DNA from: Acidobacteriota bacterium
GTDB lineage: Bacteria > Acidobacteriota > Blastocatellia > Pyrinomonadales > Pyrinomonadaceae
DNA length: 64,000 nt
Direction: 5' to 3'
Assembly (NCBI GenBank): GCA_019639235.1
Contig: JAHBSG010000008.1
Span: 98,175 to 162,174 of the forward strand
Position numbers and translations under genes: made by a program. Below, in pieces: positions 34,198-42,651 of the stretch (position 1 is its first letter; each line of letters begins with the position of its first letter). The notes below the pieces were generated by a model. It saw only the letters and a list, made by a program, of their open reading frames with translations, ran no database searches and was not told the DNA's origin.

Positions 34198-35070
34198 CTA
34201 GTTCGATCTGGGTCGATTTGCCGCAGGCGGAGGCGGCGGTGTTCTTGTGGGTCGCGGTTCCGGGGGCTTTGCCGTGTTCGCCGGAGGTTTCGTGTTGGAG
34301 CCGGTGGCCGTGTTCGCGGCCGCATTTGCGTTCGAATTTGCGTTTCGCTTGTCGTCGCCGGGCATTACGGTAAAGCTGACGCGCTTTTGACCGGCCTCAG
34401 CCTTCTCAAGTAATTCGAGGGCTTCGATGTTGTCGGCGTCAATCTCGAGCGATTTTTTGAGCACTCCGACCGCTTCGGAATATTTGGCGAGCTTGATGAG
34501 AACCGCTCCAAGCTCCTGCTGATATTCCGTGTCGTCAGGGTTGAGCTTTACCGCCTGGCGAAGGGCACGTGCCGCGTCCTCGTCTTCATTGAGCTTGTTA
34601 TAGGACCGGCCGAGGTTGTAATAGGCGTTGTGGTCCTCGGCGTTCGCGTCGATGAGTTTCTTGTAAGCCTCGACCGCCTTTTCAAATGCGAGAACGGACT
34701 GCGGTTTTGCCGGTTTCTCTTTGCTATTTGCCGGAGTTTCGGTTGGTTCGACGCGATCCTCCGCGGCCATTTGATCCCGAAACTCGATCAGCGAATGGGC
34801 GATGCCGAGCCTGAAATAGGCCTCGGCGAGGTCCGGATTGATCTCGACCGCACGGTTCAGTATCTCGATCGCGCGCTCCGTTTCGCCATTTTCAAGCACG
34901 CGAACGCCATCGGCGAGAGCGAGGTTAGCGTCGGTATAATCGGCGGCGTTAGCAAGCGGCGTTGGTTCGGCGGCGACGTTCGCATTCTCCGCGGTCGGCT
35001 CGGCGCCGGAACAGGCCGCAAAGAATGCAGCCGCTGCGAATAGAACCATTGAAGCCAAGACCTTGAACAT
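34198..35070 (-). CDS. TPR-repeat lipoprotein
   Basis: Starting at 35070 (MFKVLASMVLF) the 290-residue protein has a lipoprotein signal with lipobox FFAAC (Cys22). TPR units follow: DGVRVLENGETERAIEILNR, NPDLAEAYFRLGIAHSLIE, NAEDHNAYYNLGRSYNKLNE and NPDDTEYQQELGAVLIKLAK. The tail is rich in Asn, Ala, Pro and Thr. It is probably a periplasmic or outer-membrane scaffold. The HIT gene lies 4 bases upstream on the same strand, and murA 50 bases above that, so the three may form one operon. The longer frame from 35238 is an overlap with the HIT gene. Confidence 0.85.
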   Translation of the reverse strand: MFKVLASMVLFAAAAFFAACSGAEPTAENANVAAEPTPLANAADYTDANLALADGVRVLENGETERAIEILNRAVEINPDLAEAYFRLGIAHSLIEFRDQMAAEDRVEPTETPANSKEKPAKPQSVLAFEKAVEAYKKLIDANAEDHNAYYNLGRSYNKLNEDEDAARALRQAVKLNPDDTEYQQELGAVLIKLAKYSEAVGVLKKSLEIDADNIEALELLEKAEAGQKRVSFTVMPGDDKRNANSNANAAANTATGSNTKPPANTAKPPEPRPTRTPPPPPAANRPRSN

Positions 35071-35074
35071 AGAA

Positions 35075-35428
35075 CTACCCCGGCGGAAAAACGAACGGCC
35101 TGCCTGCCAAAAGATGCACGTGAAGATGAAAAACGGTCTGCCCGCCATCGGCATTCGTGTTAACGACCACGCGATAGCCTGCGTCGGCAAAGCCCTTTTC
35201 GCGGGCGATCTCCGCCGCGGCCAGCAGCAGACTTCCAAGCACGTCGCGATCCATCCCTTCAGCCTTATCGAGCGAATCGATATGCTGCCGCGGGACGATC
35301 AGGATATGCGTCGGGGCCTGCGGCGTGATGTCGTTGAAGGCAAAGCACTGGTCGTCCTCATAGACCTTTGCCGACGGGATCTCGCCGGCAATTATCTTGC
35401 AGAAAAGGCAGTCAGGCTTCGTCACCAT
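35075..35428 (-). CDS. HIT-family nucleotide hydrolase/transferase (HINT-like)
   Basis: The 117-residue protein (start 35428) shows the complete HINT pattern: CLFCKIIAGEIPSAKVYEDD (about 7-26), DITPQAPTHILIVPRQHI (about 33-50), YRVVVNTNADGGQTVFHLHV and the catalytic HLHVHLLAG triad (about 102-110). The N-terminal CxxC may bind zinc. HINT enzymes split adenosine phosphoramidates and related compounds; physiological role is general. It lies between murA and the TPR lipoprotein on one strand. Confidence 0.93.
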   Translation of the reverse strand: MVTKPDCLFCKIIAGEIPSAKVYEDDQCFAFNDITPQAPTHILIVPRQHIDSLDKAEGMDRDVLGSLLLAAAEIAREKGFADAGYRVVVNTNADGGQTVFHLHVHLLAGRPFVFPPG

Positions 35429-35479
35429 TTCTATATTTAAGCACAACGGGCGGTACTTGAAAAAACGCCCGGCGAGCGG

Positions 35480-36772
35480 CTAGACGTCCGCGTTGAACGC
35501 CTGCTCGTCCTTGATCCGTTCGATATCGGCACCGACCGACCGCAGTTTTCGGACAATGGTCTCGTATCCGCGGTCGATGTGGTAAACACGCTGGATCAGC
35601 GTCTCGCCCTCGGCACATAGCCCGGCGAGGACGAGCGATGCCGAAGCTCGCAGATCGGACGCGATAACCGGAGCGCCATTAAGCTTCGTCTTGCCGCGGA
35701 CAGTCGCGGTATTGCCGGTGATATGGATATCGGCACCCATCCGGACAAGCTCCGAGGCATGCATAAAGCGGTTCTCAAAGATCGTTTCCGTAACGTGCGA
35801 AACGCCTTCGGCCTGCGTCATCAGGGCCATATATTGGGCCTGCATATCGGTCGGGAAGTCCGGGTGCGGCTCGGTCGTTACATCACGTGCGACGAGCGGA
35901 GCCAGCCCAAGCTGAACGTGGAGCGAGGTCGGCGAGGTCTCCTCGATGATCACACCCACTTCGCGGAGCTTTGCGATGACCGCCGTCAGATGATCGGGGC
36001 GACAATCGACTATCTCAAGCTCGCCACCGGTGATGGCCGCCGCGACGATGAACGTGCCGGTCTCGATACGGTCGGCGATGATGTCGTGTTCGGCACCGCT
36101 GAGTGCCTCAACGCCCTCGATGGTCATCGTCTCCGAGCCGGCCCCGGAGATCTTCGCTCCCATCTTATTGAGAAGATCTGCCAGGTCTTCGATCTCGGGC
36201 TCGCGGGCGGCATTGCGGATAACGGTCGTTCCCTCGGCAAGCGAGGCGGCCATCATCACGTTCTCGGTTCCGGTCACGGTAACCTTTTCGAACGCGATCT
36301 CGGCACCAACGAGCCTACCTTTCGGGGCGGTCGCGACAACGTCGCCCGATTCGAGCGAGACGTTTGCCCCCAAGGCCTCGAACGCCCGCAGGTGAAGGTC
36401 GATCGGCCGCGTTCCGATGGCGCACCCGCCCGGCAGGCTCACCTTGGCCTTACCAAAACGAGCAAGCAGCGGCCCGAGTGCGAGCACACTCGCCCGCATC
36501 GTCCGTACCAGTTCATACGGAGCCTCGAACGTATCGACGTTCTTTGCATTTACAACGTGCGTCCGAAGCTCGGGCGTCAGCACCGTCGCTCCGAGGTCCT
36601 CGAGCAACCGCCGCTGCGTGATCAGGTCCTTGACGTAAGGAATATTTCGCAAGGTCACCGTTTCAGGCGTAAGGAGCGTCGCCGCAAGGCACGGAAGTGC
36701 GGAATTCTTCGCTCCGCTGATCTTAACTGTACCGCTCAGCGGCCGGCCGCCGCGGATCAAAAACTTGTCCAT
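35480..36772 (-). CDS. murA: UDP-N-acetylglucosamine 1-carboxyvinyltransferase MurA
   Basis: The 430 residues form the full MurA fold. ISGAKNSALPCLAA holds the Lys-Asn pair at 22-23 that binds UDP-GlcNAc, and the catalytic Cys lies in SLPGGCAIGTRPIDLHL (about 116). Further signatures are GTENVMMAA, ADRIETGTFIVAAAITGG and PDFPTDMQAQYMAL. MurA takes phosphoenolpyruvate to UDP-GlcNAc in the first committed step of peptidoglycan synthesis. With Cys at the active position it should be fosfomycin-sensitive. It diverges from the sigma gene at 36932 across 159 bases in which I see no clear feature. Confidence 0.95.
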   Translation of the reverse strand: MDKFLIRGGRPLSGTVKISGAKNSALPCLAATLLTPETVTLRNIPYVKDLITQRRLLEDLGATVLTPELRTHVVNAKNVDTFEAPYELVRTMRASVLALGPLLARFGKAKVSLPGGCAIGTRPIDLHLRAFEALGANVSLESGDVVATAPKGRLVGAEIAFEKVTVTGTENVMMAASLAEGTTVIRNAAREPEIEDLADLLNKMGAKISGAGSETMTIEGVEALSGAEHDIIADRIETGTFIVAAAITGGELEIVDCRPDHLTAVIAKLREVGVIIEETSPTSLHVQLGLAPLVARDVTTEPHPDFPTDMQAQYMALMTQAEGVSHVTETIFENRFMHASELVRMGADIHITGNTATVRGKTKLNGAPVIASDLRASASLVLAGLCAEGETLIQRVYHIDRGYETIVRKLRSVGADIERIKDEQAFNADV

Positions 36773-36931
36773 AATGAAATTCCGCCCGTTTTGGCGTAAG
36801 GCGAGATTATAGCATCAACAACGAACGTTTATCATGCCGCGAGGTGCCCTTCAGCCCCGGCGGCGGTGAATCGGCAATCGATCTGCTTTGAGTTTCTTCG
36901 CCTGCGTGCTAGAAATCTTTAGAAGCCTGCA

Positions 36932-37537
36932 ATGCCGGATCAAAAAAGCGAAACGTCACAGCCCTTGATCAGCGACTCACAATTCACGAGTGAGGATGCT
37001 CGCCTTGTGCTGCGTTGCCGCAAAGGGGAGCAGGCCGCCTGGGACGAACTTGTCGAGCGCTATCAGCGTTTGATCTTTGCCATCCCGCGGCGGGCCGGCC
37101 TTTCCGAGGACGAAGCGACGGACGTTTTTCAGGAGGTCTTCGTTACTCTCGTGCAAAAGCTTGATGAGCTCGAGCAGCCCGACCGGCTTCGCTCGTGGCT
37201 TGTGACGACGGCGAAGTTCAAAACGTGGGCGGTCGTTCGCGGCCGCAAGCCGGAGGCCGAAGCGGGCGAAGGCGAGGAGCACTCCGAGATGATGGCGGCG
37301 ATCGCCGATGATTCGCCCGCCGCGGATGAAATGCTGATCGAACTCGAGCAGCAGCATTTGATCAGGACGGCCGTTACAAAGCTCGACGAGCGGTGCCGGA
37401 CGATCGTCTCGATGATCTACCTTCGCAGCACTGCCGCAAGCTATGCCGAGGTTGCCGGCGAGATAGGTGTCGGAGAGACGAGCATCAGCCCGCTGCGGGC
37501 ACGGTGCCTGAAAAAGCTTGAGAAATTATTGCGGTAG
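36932..37537 (+). CDS. ECF-type sigma factor, first gene of the CHAT/subtilase cassette
   Basis: The 201-residue protein has region 2 (about 37-100; WDELVERYQRLIFAIPRRAG, EDEATDVFQEVFVTLVQKLD, RLRSWLVTTAKFKTW) and region 4 (about 140-195; LDERCRTIVSMIYLRSTAAS, YAEVAGEIGVGETSISPLRA). It is short and has no obvious anti-sigma partner. Next come a small beta-rich protein, a TPR-CHAT protein and a subtilase, all on the same strand and closely spaced. It may drive transcription of this cassette. GTDVF-like residues around DVFQEV match the core-binding helix. Confidence 0.88.
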   Translation: MPDQKSETSQPLISDSQFTSEDARLVLRCRKGEQAAWDELVERYQRLIFAIPRRAGLSEDEATDVFQEVFVTLVQKLDELEQPDRLRSWLVTTAKFKTWAVVRGRKPEAEAGEGEEHSEMMAAIADDSPAADEMLIELEQQHLIRTAVTKLDERCRTIVSMIYLRSTAASYAEVAGEIGVGETSISPLRARCLKKLEKLLR

Positions 37538-37612
37538 GCCAATGCGGACAGATGTCTTTTTCCGACCGGAACGAGCACTGTAAGGGCGACAGGGATGCGA
37601 GGACCCGAGAAA

Positions 37613-38092
37613 ATGAATTCGCAGGAACGATTGGAAAAGATAATTTCGCTGATGGAGCGGGACGATTCTATCGACGCACCGCACGACTCTCTCCGCTGGG
37701 CAAAGAACCTTTTTGCGGTGCGGGCAGCCGAGCCAGGCACACTTCGCCGCTGGGTCGCGGTGCTGGTCTCTGAGCTCGCTCCGGGCCGGCCGGCTTTCGG
37801 TGAACGCTCGGCGGCGGCAGGTAAGGCTCGCCAGCTTCTCTATCAGGCGGGCGATGCAGCCGTTGAGGTCGAGATCACACCAAAAGGAAAGTCGTTCGAG
37901 GTGAATGGCCAGTTTCTTGGTGAGTTTCAGGAAGGCTCGATTGCGGTACTGTCCTCAGAAGACGGCAGTAGCGAGTGCGGCTTAACCGAGATCGGCGGCT
38001 TTACCTTCGATAAGGTAGCGAAAGGAAATTATGACCTTGTGGTCCGTACTGAGGCAGGCGAGTTCGCGGTGGAAGGGCTCGCGGTCGGGTAG
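37613..38092 (+). CDS. Small beta-rich protein between the sigma factor and the CHAT protein
   Basis: The 159-residue form starts at 37613 (MNSQERLEKI) with GAGGA 9 bases upstream; an ATG at 37595 is possible. The N-terminal half is helical (DSLRWAKNLFAVRAAEPG). The C-terminal half looks like a small beta-sandwich of the transthyretin/carboxypeptidase-regulatory type: AAVEVEITPKGKSFEVNGQF, GGFTFDKVAKGNYDLVVRT, EFAVEGLAVG. No catalytic residues are evident. Its fixed place between a sigma factor and a caspase-like gene suggests a regulator, inhibitor or substrate of one of them. This is inference; I recognise no named family. Confidence 0.72.
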   Translation: MNSQERLEKIISLMERDDSIDAPHDSLRWAKNLFAVRAAEPGTLRRWVAVLVSELAPGRPAFGERSAAAGKARQLLYQAGDAAVEVEITPKGKSFEVNGQFLGEFQEGSIAVLSSEDGSSECGLTEIGGFTFDKVAKGNYDLVVRTEAGEFAVEGLAVG

Positions 38093-38181
38093 GGTTGTGT
38101 AAAAAACAAGGGGGCGTATTCTCCGGATCGAAACTTGAAACAGGAAAGCCGAAAGGTTTTCCTGTATTTTATTGTTTGCCG

Positions 38182-40998
38182 ATGAGCAGCCTAAGCCGCA
38201 CCGAATTCGCATCCAAGCTTTCCGCCACCGGCCGGATGCGCGAGCTTGCGACGCTTCTTCGCAAGCACTCCTCGCTTGTTGATATCGAACTTGCCCGGGC
38301 GCTCCGCGACGAGTGCTATGACGTTTGGCGTTCGGAACCGATCCGTTCGCAGAACGCCGACCGGGCAATGCGGTTGATGCTGGAAAGCCTAAAAGGCCGC
38401 GAAGCAAAGGCGATCGCCGATTGGCTGCATGGAATTGCCGAACTGACATCGGGCCGGCTCGAAACTTCCCTAAACGCACTTCTCTCTGCTGCTAAGCTAT
38501 ACAGGTCCGTCGGCGATAAGCTCCGTTCGGCCGAATCGACAGTTGCCGCGTTGATACCGCTCGCGATGCTCGGCCGTTATACAGAAGCCCTCGGGCACGG
38601 CAAACGGGCGCTAAAGGTGCTCGAAGCGGCCGGGAGCGAACTGACCGCCGGAAAGGTCGAGTTGAATCTCAGTAATATCGCCGCCCGGCTCGGCCGCTAC
38701 GACGAGGCCGAACGGCTTGCGCTAAAGGCACGTGGCCGTTTCAATTCGCTCGGTGATCCACGCCTTGCCGCGATGGCCGAGAACGGACTCGGAATAACAT
38801 TCACGGATCTCGGCAGGTTCGAGGACGCAGCGGCAGCATTTGTCCGGGCACTCGAGCTGGCCCGTAAAGCGGAAAGCGATGTGACCCTTGCCGAGGCCGA
38901 AGCAAGCCTCGCGAACCTGTGCCGGCTCCGCGGTGATTTTGACGAAGCACTTGCCTACTTTGAGAGTTCGCGGGAGCGGTTCGAACGGCTCGGTATGCCG
39001 CACCAATACCTGACGGCGGAGTACGAGATCGCGGCCATCTATGCCGAGCTTAATCTGAGCGATGAAGCTGAGAAGATGTTCGCGAAGGTCTGCCCGGGGC
39101 TGTCTAAGTACAAGATGGTTCACGAAGAGGCCGCTGCGAGAGTTATGTACGCAGATGTCCTGAAAAGGCTTGGGCGGACACGGCAGGCGAAAGGGCAGTA
39201 TGAACGAGCCATAACTCTTTTTGCCGCGGAAGGGAACCGGCTCGCGGCGGACTGGGTAGCCGCAAAGCTTGCACTGATGGAACTCGGCCGCGGTGACGTA
39301 AAGCGTGCGAAAGAGTTACTCGCAAGCATTCAGGCCGGGACGAAACATTTCGCTAATCTCGATCATCATCTACTGGCACGACGGCTTTCGGCTGAGATCG
39401 AGCTCGCGCTCGGCCGCCCGAAGCGCGCCATGAACATCTTGGCCGAGATCGCCGAAACTGCGAACCGCGGCTCACGTCCGCAATATCGGGCTTACGCACA
39501 GAACGCATTGGGCGAGGCCGCACTTGCCGATGGCCGGACAGAGAAGGCAGTCGACTATTTGGCAGATGCCGTTGGCTCGATCGAGGCAATGCGAACAAAG
39601 CTTCCGGGCGAAGCGTTTCGAATTGCTTTCTTTGCGGATACAACGCGGCCGTTCGCAAATCTCGTTTCCGCCCATATCGCCCTCGGTGAGCTTGAGAGAG
39701 CCTTTCAGTGGCATGAACGGATGAGGTCGCGGGCACTTGTTGAAATGGCCGGATCGGCGCGTCCACATGAACGCACCGGTCGCGGCGAAACACCGAAGGA
39801 GAGCAGAACGACACGACTCCGCGAAGAATTGAACGCGGCCTATCACAAGCTCGACCGCGAGCCCGGCAACGAGCAAAGCCGCCTTGAGACGAAGGTCCGA
39901 CGGCTTGAGGCCGAGATAGCGAAACTCGAGCGGCGTCAGCAAGCCGTGGAAGGGAATACCGCTAGATCGTTAGGCACGGCATCGCTAAATCTCGCCGCTC
40001 TCCAAAGTCGGCTTGGACGTGACCGCGTCCTTGTTGAGTACTTTGAAATGGAGGGTCGATTCGGGGCTTTCGTGCTCGACCAGGCCGAGCTTCGGGTCGT
40101 GCAGACGGATGTTCAGCGAAAGGACGTGGAAAACTGGCTTTCGCAGTTCGAGTCCCAGCTACGCACATTCCGCCACGGTACGGCTGTCGCTGGGCCCTTG
40201 GCCTCGGTTCTCAAGAAACGGACCGATCAATTACTTGCCACGCTGGGCGAACGGCTCGTAGGCCCGCTTGTCGTAAATGGATCGGCAAAAAGCCTGATCG
40301 TTATTCCGACCGGACCGCTCTTCAGTGTGCCGTTTTCAGCGTTGAGGTTCGGTGACGAATACCTGGTCGAGCGGCACGCGATCAGCCTCGCACCGAGCGC
40401 GTCGATGTGGCTCGGGCTCGCCGGACGAAAGGCACAAAAGAATCTGAATGCGGCTGTCATCGGCCATTCGGACGAGGCGATCCCGTTCGCAGAGGACGAG
40501 GCCCGCGAGGTCGCCGCAATATTGAATTCGAAAAAAGCACTGACGGGCCCGGCCGCAACCACCGAGGCCTTCAAGCTGGCAGCCGAGTCCGCCGGACTTC
40601 TGCACATCGCCTGCCACGGCCTTTTCAGGGCGGACAATCCCATGTATTCAAGCCTCCAGCTTGCCGATGGGCGTGTGACCGCGGCCGATGTCTCCAAAAT
40701 GCGGCTTAATGCCGAGCTTGTAACGCTCAGCGCCTGCGAGACCGGCCGTAGTGAAATTGCCGGCGGCGACGAAATGCTCGGCCTCGCCCGCGGATTTCTT
40801 GCTGCCGGGGCAAGGGGCCTGGTAATGAGCCTTTGGAACGTCAGCGACCGCCACACCATCGGCCTGATGCGGGAATTTTATATGGCAATGCAACGCTCGG
40901 CGAACGCAGAAGCATCTTTGCAGAGTACACAGGTTAAGATGGTGGCCCAAGGGCTCCATCCGTACTTTTGGGCACCATTTTGCTATATTGGTAGCTAA
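38182..40998 (+). CDS. TPR-CHAT protein (caspase-like peptidase candidate)
   Basis: The 938 residues (start 38182; a TTG at 38095 would add 29) carry tandem TPR units from about 55 to 520 (YTEALGHGKRALKVLE, RYDEAERLALKARGRF, RFEDAAAAFVRALELA), a coiled-coil section (about 590-630), and a C-terminal CHAT domain (about 650-938). The likely catalytic dyad is His812 in HIACHGLF and Cys852 in TLSACETG, both present. The end, HPYFWAPFCYIGS, is typical. CHAT proteins are clan-CD proteases related to caspases and separase; some (TPR-CHAT of type III-E CRISPR) are triggered by partners. No signal peptide: cytoplasmic. A secreted subtilase gene follows 86 bases later. Confidence 0.92.
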   Translation: MSSLSRTEFASKLSATGRMRELATLLRKHSSLVDIELARALRDECYDVWRSEPIRSQNADRAMRLMLESLKGREAKAIADWLHGIAELTSGRLETSLNALLSAAKLYRSVGDKLRSAESTVAALIPLAMLGRYTEALGHGKRALKVLEAAGSELTAGKVELNLSNIAARLGRYDEAERLALKARGRFNSLGDPRLAAMAENGLGITFTDLGRFEDAAAAFVRALELARKAESDVTLAEAEASLANLCRLRGDFDEALAYFESSRERFERLGMPHQYLTAEYEIAAIYAELNLSDEAEKMFAKVCPGLSKYKMVHEEAAARVMYADVLKRLGRTRQAKGQYERAITLFAAEGNRLAADWVAAKLALMELGRGDVKRAKELLASIQAGTKHFANLDHHLLARRLSAEIELALGRPKRAMNILAEIAETANRGSRPQYRAYAQNALGEAALADGRTEKAVDYLADAVGSIEAMRTKLPGEAFRIAFFADTTRPFANLVSAHIALGELERAFQWHERMRSRALVEMAGSARPHERTGRGETPKESRTTRLREELNAAYHKLDREPGNEQSRLETKVRRLEAEIAKLERRQQAVEGNTARSLGTASLNLAALQSRLGRDRVLVEYFEMEGRFGAFVLDQAELRVVQTDVQRKDVENWLSQFESQLRTFRHGTAVAGPLASVLKKRTDQLLATLGERLVGPLVVNGSAKSLIVIPTGPLFSVPFSALRFGDEYLVERHAISLAPSASMWLGLAGRKAQKNLNAAVIGHSDEAIPFAEDEAREVAAILNSKKALTGPAATTEAFKLAAESAGLLHIACHGLFRADNPMYSSLQLADGRVTAADVSKMRLNAELVTLSACETGRSEIAGGDEMLGLARGFLAAGARGLVMSLWNVSDRHTIGLMREFYMAMQRSANAEASLQSTQVKMVAQGLHPYFWAPFCYIGS

Positions 40999-41084
40999 CC
41001 GCAGCAGAAAATTCCTGCCCTTTTGTCTTTTTTCACGTTGCAGCGGTACTGTGGGCATCGGGAGCATCTCCCGGAGGCTTCGAA

Positions 41085-42497
41085 ATGTTTAGCAGTAGAT
41101 CCATATTTATACTCTTTGCCGTAATTCTTTTTTTCGTCTTTTCGGCGACAGCACAGGAAAAGCTCGGGCCCGGCTGCAATTGTACGCCGGACGATGTGCT
41201 TATCGACCTCGCACCGGCGAATCAGGCAGACCTGCCGGCGATCGCCGCCCAATACGGCCTTATACCTACACCACTTTCGCAGGTCGGGACGCCGCCGACC
41301 TTCCGGATGCGGATCGATCGCACGAAGACCAACCAAACACCGCTTGAGATAATTCAGGCAATGACCGGCGATGGCCGGATAGTTCAGAAGGAGACAAATC
41401 GCAAGCTGACGGTCGTTGAAAAGGACGGCCTGCCGTGGTCGCTCGGGCACTCATGGGCGATCGGGCATTCTTGGGCCATCGGCGGAAGTGCGAAGGGCTT
41501 TGCCCGTCAGTATTTTCCCGGCCAGATCCGTTTGCCCGAGGCGCATAAGATCTCGACCGGGCAGGGCGTGACCATCGCGGTGCTTGACACCGGGATCGAC
41601 CTCCAGCATCCGCTGTTTGCCGGAAGGCTCGTTGCGGGTTACGACTTCGTCGATAACGACAATGACCCGAGCGAGGTCGGGACGATCCGCGTCGATCAGG
41701 TCTATGGCCACGGAACTCACGTCGCCGGGATCATCGCCCTTACGGCACCGAACGCGAAGATAATGCCCATCCGTGTGCTGGACCAGAACGGCGAGGGCGA
41801 CCTCTGGCGGATAAAGGATGCGATGCTCTGGGCCGCGAAGAACGGAGCGACCATCATCAATATGAGCTTCGGTTATCCGCAGGACCTCACCCCGCAGAGC
41901 AATACATTTCTTCACGACCTCTTCAACGGCGTTGATGACGTGGTGGTCCCGGGTGAACAGCAGTTTCCCGAATTTGATGACAGCCGCTTGCTGATCGTCG
42001 CCGGAGCCGGCAACGGCGGCCTGATCGGAAATGGTGCGGCCCGCGTTTATCCCGCGGCCGAACGAGGGGCTTTGCCGAGTGATCCGGGAACCGATATCGA
42101 CGATAATCTGTTAAGTGTCGGTGCTAGCACGCGGCTCGACCGGTTAGCGGCTTTTTCCACGATGGCGAATGTCCAGAACCGAAGCATTGACCGCTGGGTC
42201 CGGGTCGTTGCTCCGGGCGAGAACATCGTCAGCTCATTGCCCGGCGGCCGCTACGGCGTTTGGAACGGCACATCAATGTCCGCTCCGATCGTTTCGGGCA
42301 TCGCCGCACTCGTCAAGTCGGCCAACCCGACGCTTCTCCTCAAAGATCTAGTTGAACGGGTTGAAGAAACCGGACATGAATGGGACTGCCAGCTGCCTTC
42401 ACGCGGCATCACGATGGAAACCTCGCGGGTGGATGCACTATGTGCACTGACGAATAACCAAGCGTGTGCGCCGCCACGGACGGCCTGCACCGAGTAA
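41085..42497 (+). CDS. Secreted S8 (subtilisin-like) serine peptidase
   Basis: The 470 residues open with a signal peptide (cleavage near FSATAQE, about 23), then a propeptide-like section (to about 135) and the S8 domain with Asp168 (VLDTGID), His209 (GHGTHVAGI), the oxyanion Asn in AGAGNGG and Ser397 (NGTSMSAP). A perfect hexapeptide duplication, GHSWAI GHSWAI, stands at 121-132 just before the catalytic domain. Four late Cys suggest disulphides. It ends the sigma/CHAT cassette. GGAGG lies 7 bases upstream of the ATG, and a strong terminator follows. Confidence 0.94.
   Translation: MFSSRSIFILFAVILFFVFSATAQEKLGPGCNCTPDDVLIDLAPANQADLPAIAAQYGLIPTPLSQVGTPPTFRMRIDRTKTNQTPLEIIQAMTGDGRIVQKETNRKLTVVEKDGLPWSLGHSWAIGHSWAIGGSAKGFARQYFPGQIRLPEAHKISTGQGVTIAVLDTGIDLQHPLFAGRLVAGYDFVDNDNDPSEVGTIRVDQVYGHGTHVAGIIALTAPNAKIMPIRVLDQNGEGDLWRIKDAMLWAAKNGATIINMSFGYPQDLTPQSNTFLHDLFNGVDDVVVPGEQQFPEFDDSRLLIVAGAGNGGLIGNGAARVYPAAERGALPSDPGTDIDDNLLSVGASTRLDRLAAFSTMANVQNRSIDRWVRVVAPGENIVSSLPGGRYGVWNGTSMSAPIVSGIAALVKSANPTLLLKDLVERVEETGHEWDCQLPSRGITMETSRVDALCALTNNQACAPPRTACTE
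41445..41480 (+). repeat. Tandem 18-bp duplication in the subtilase gene
   Basis: Units 41445-41462 and 41463-41480 both encode GHSWAI and differ only at a few, mostly third, codon positions. The synonymous differences show that the protein repeat is maintained rather than freshly copied. It lies at the propeptide/catalytic-domain boundary. Confidence 0.85.
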
Positions 42498-42524
42498 TTC
42501 CTGACACAACAGATTAGCGTTCAA

Positions 42525-42560
42525 AAAGGAGTCGAAATATTTTCGGCTCCTTTGTCTTTT
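42525..42560 (+). terminator. Rho-independent terminator after the subtilase gene
   Basis: AAAGGAGTCGAAA (42525-42537) pairs with TTTCGGCTCCTTT (42541-42553), 12 Watson-Crick pairs plus one G-U, followed by GTCTTTTT. It closes the sigma/CHAT/subtilase transcript 27 bases after the stop codon. Confidence 0.9.
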
Positions 42561-42651
42561 TGGGCCCCGTCTGCTCACTGTTCGTTTGAGGAGGCCGCGC
42601 CAAAGAACACGCGGCGGTAAACCGGCATAAATCAAATAGAAGGTGAGAACA

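Noticed and set aside
35434..35466. CGGGCG/CGCCCG hairpin between the HIT and murA genes
   Set aside because: The A-run lies inside the loop rather than after the stem in either direction, so it does not make a convincing terminator.
35723..36799. Plus-strand frame of 358 codons over murA
   Set aside because: Antisense shadow of a full-length MurA with all catalytic motifs.
36773..36931. Search for a sigma54 or ECF promoter between murA and the sigma gene
   Set aside because: No clear -24/-12 GG/GC pair or recurrent -35/-10 word could be identified by eye.
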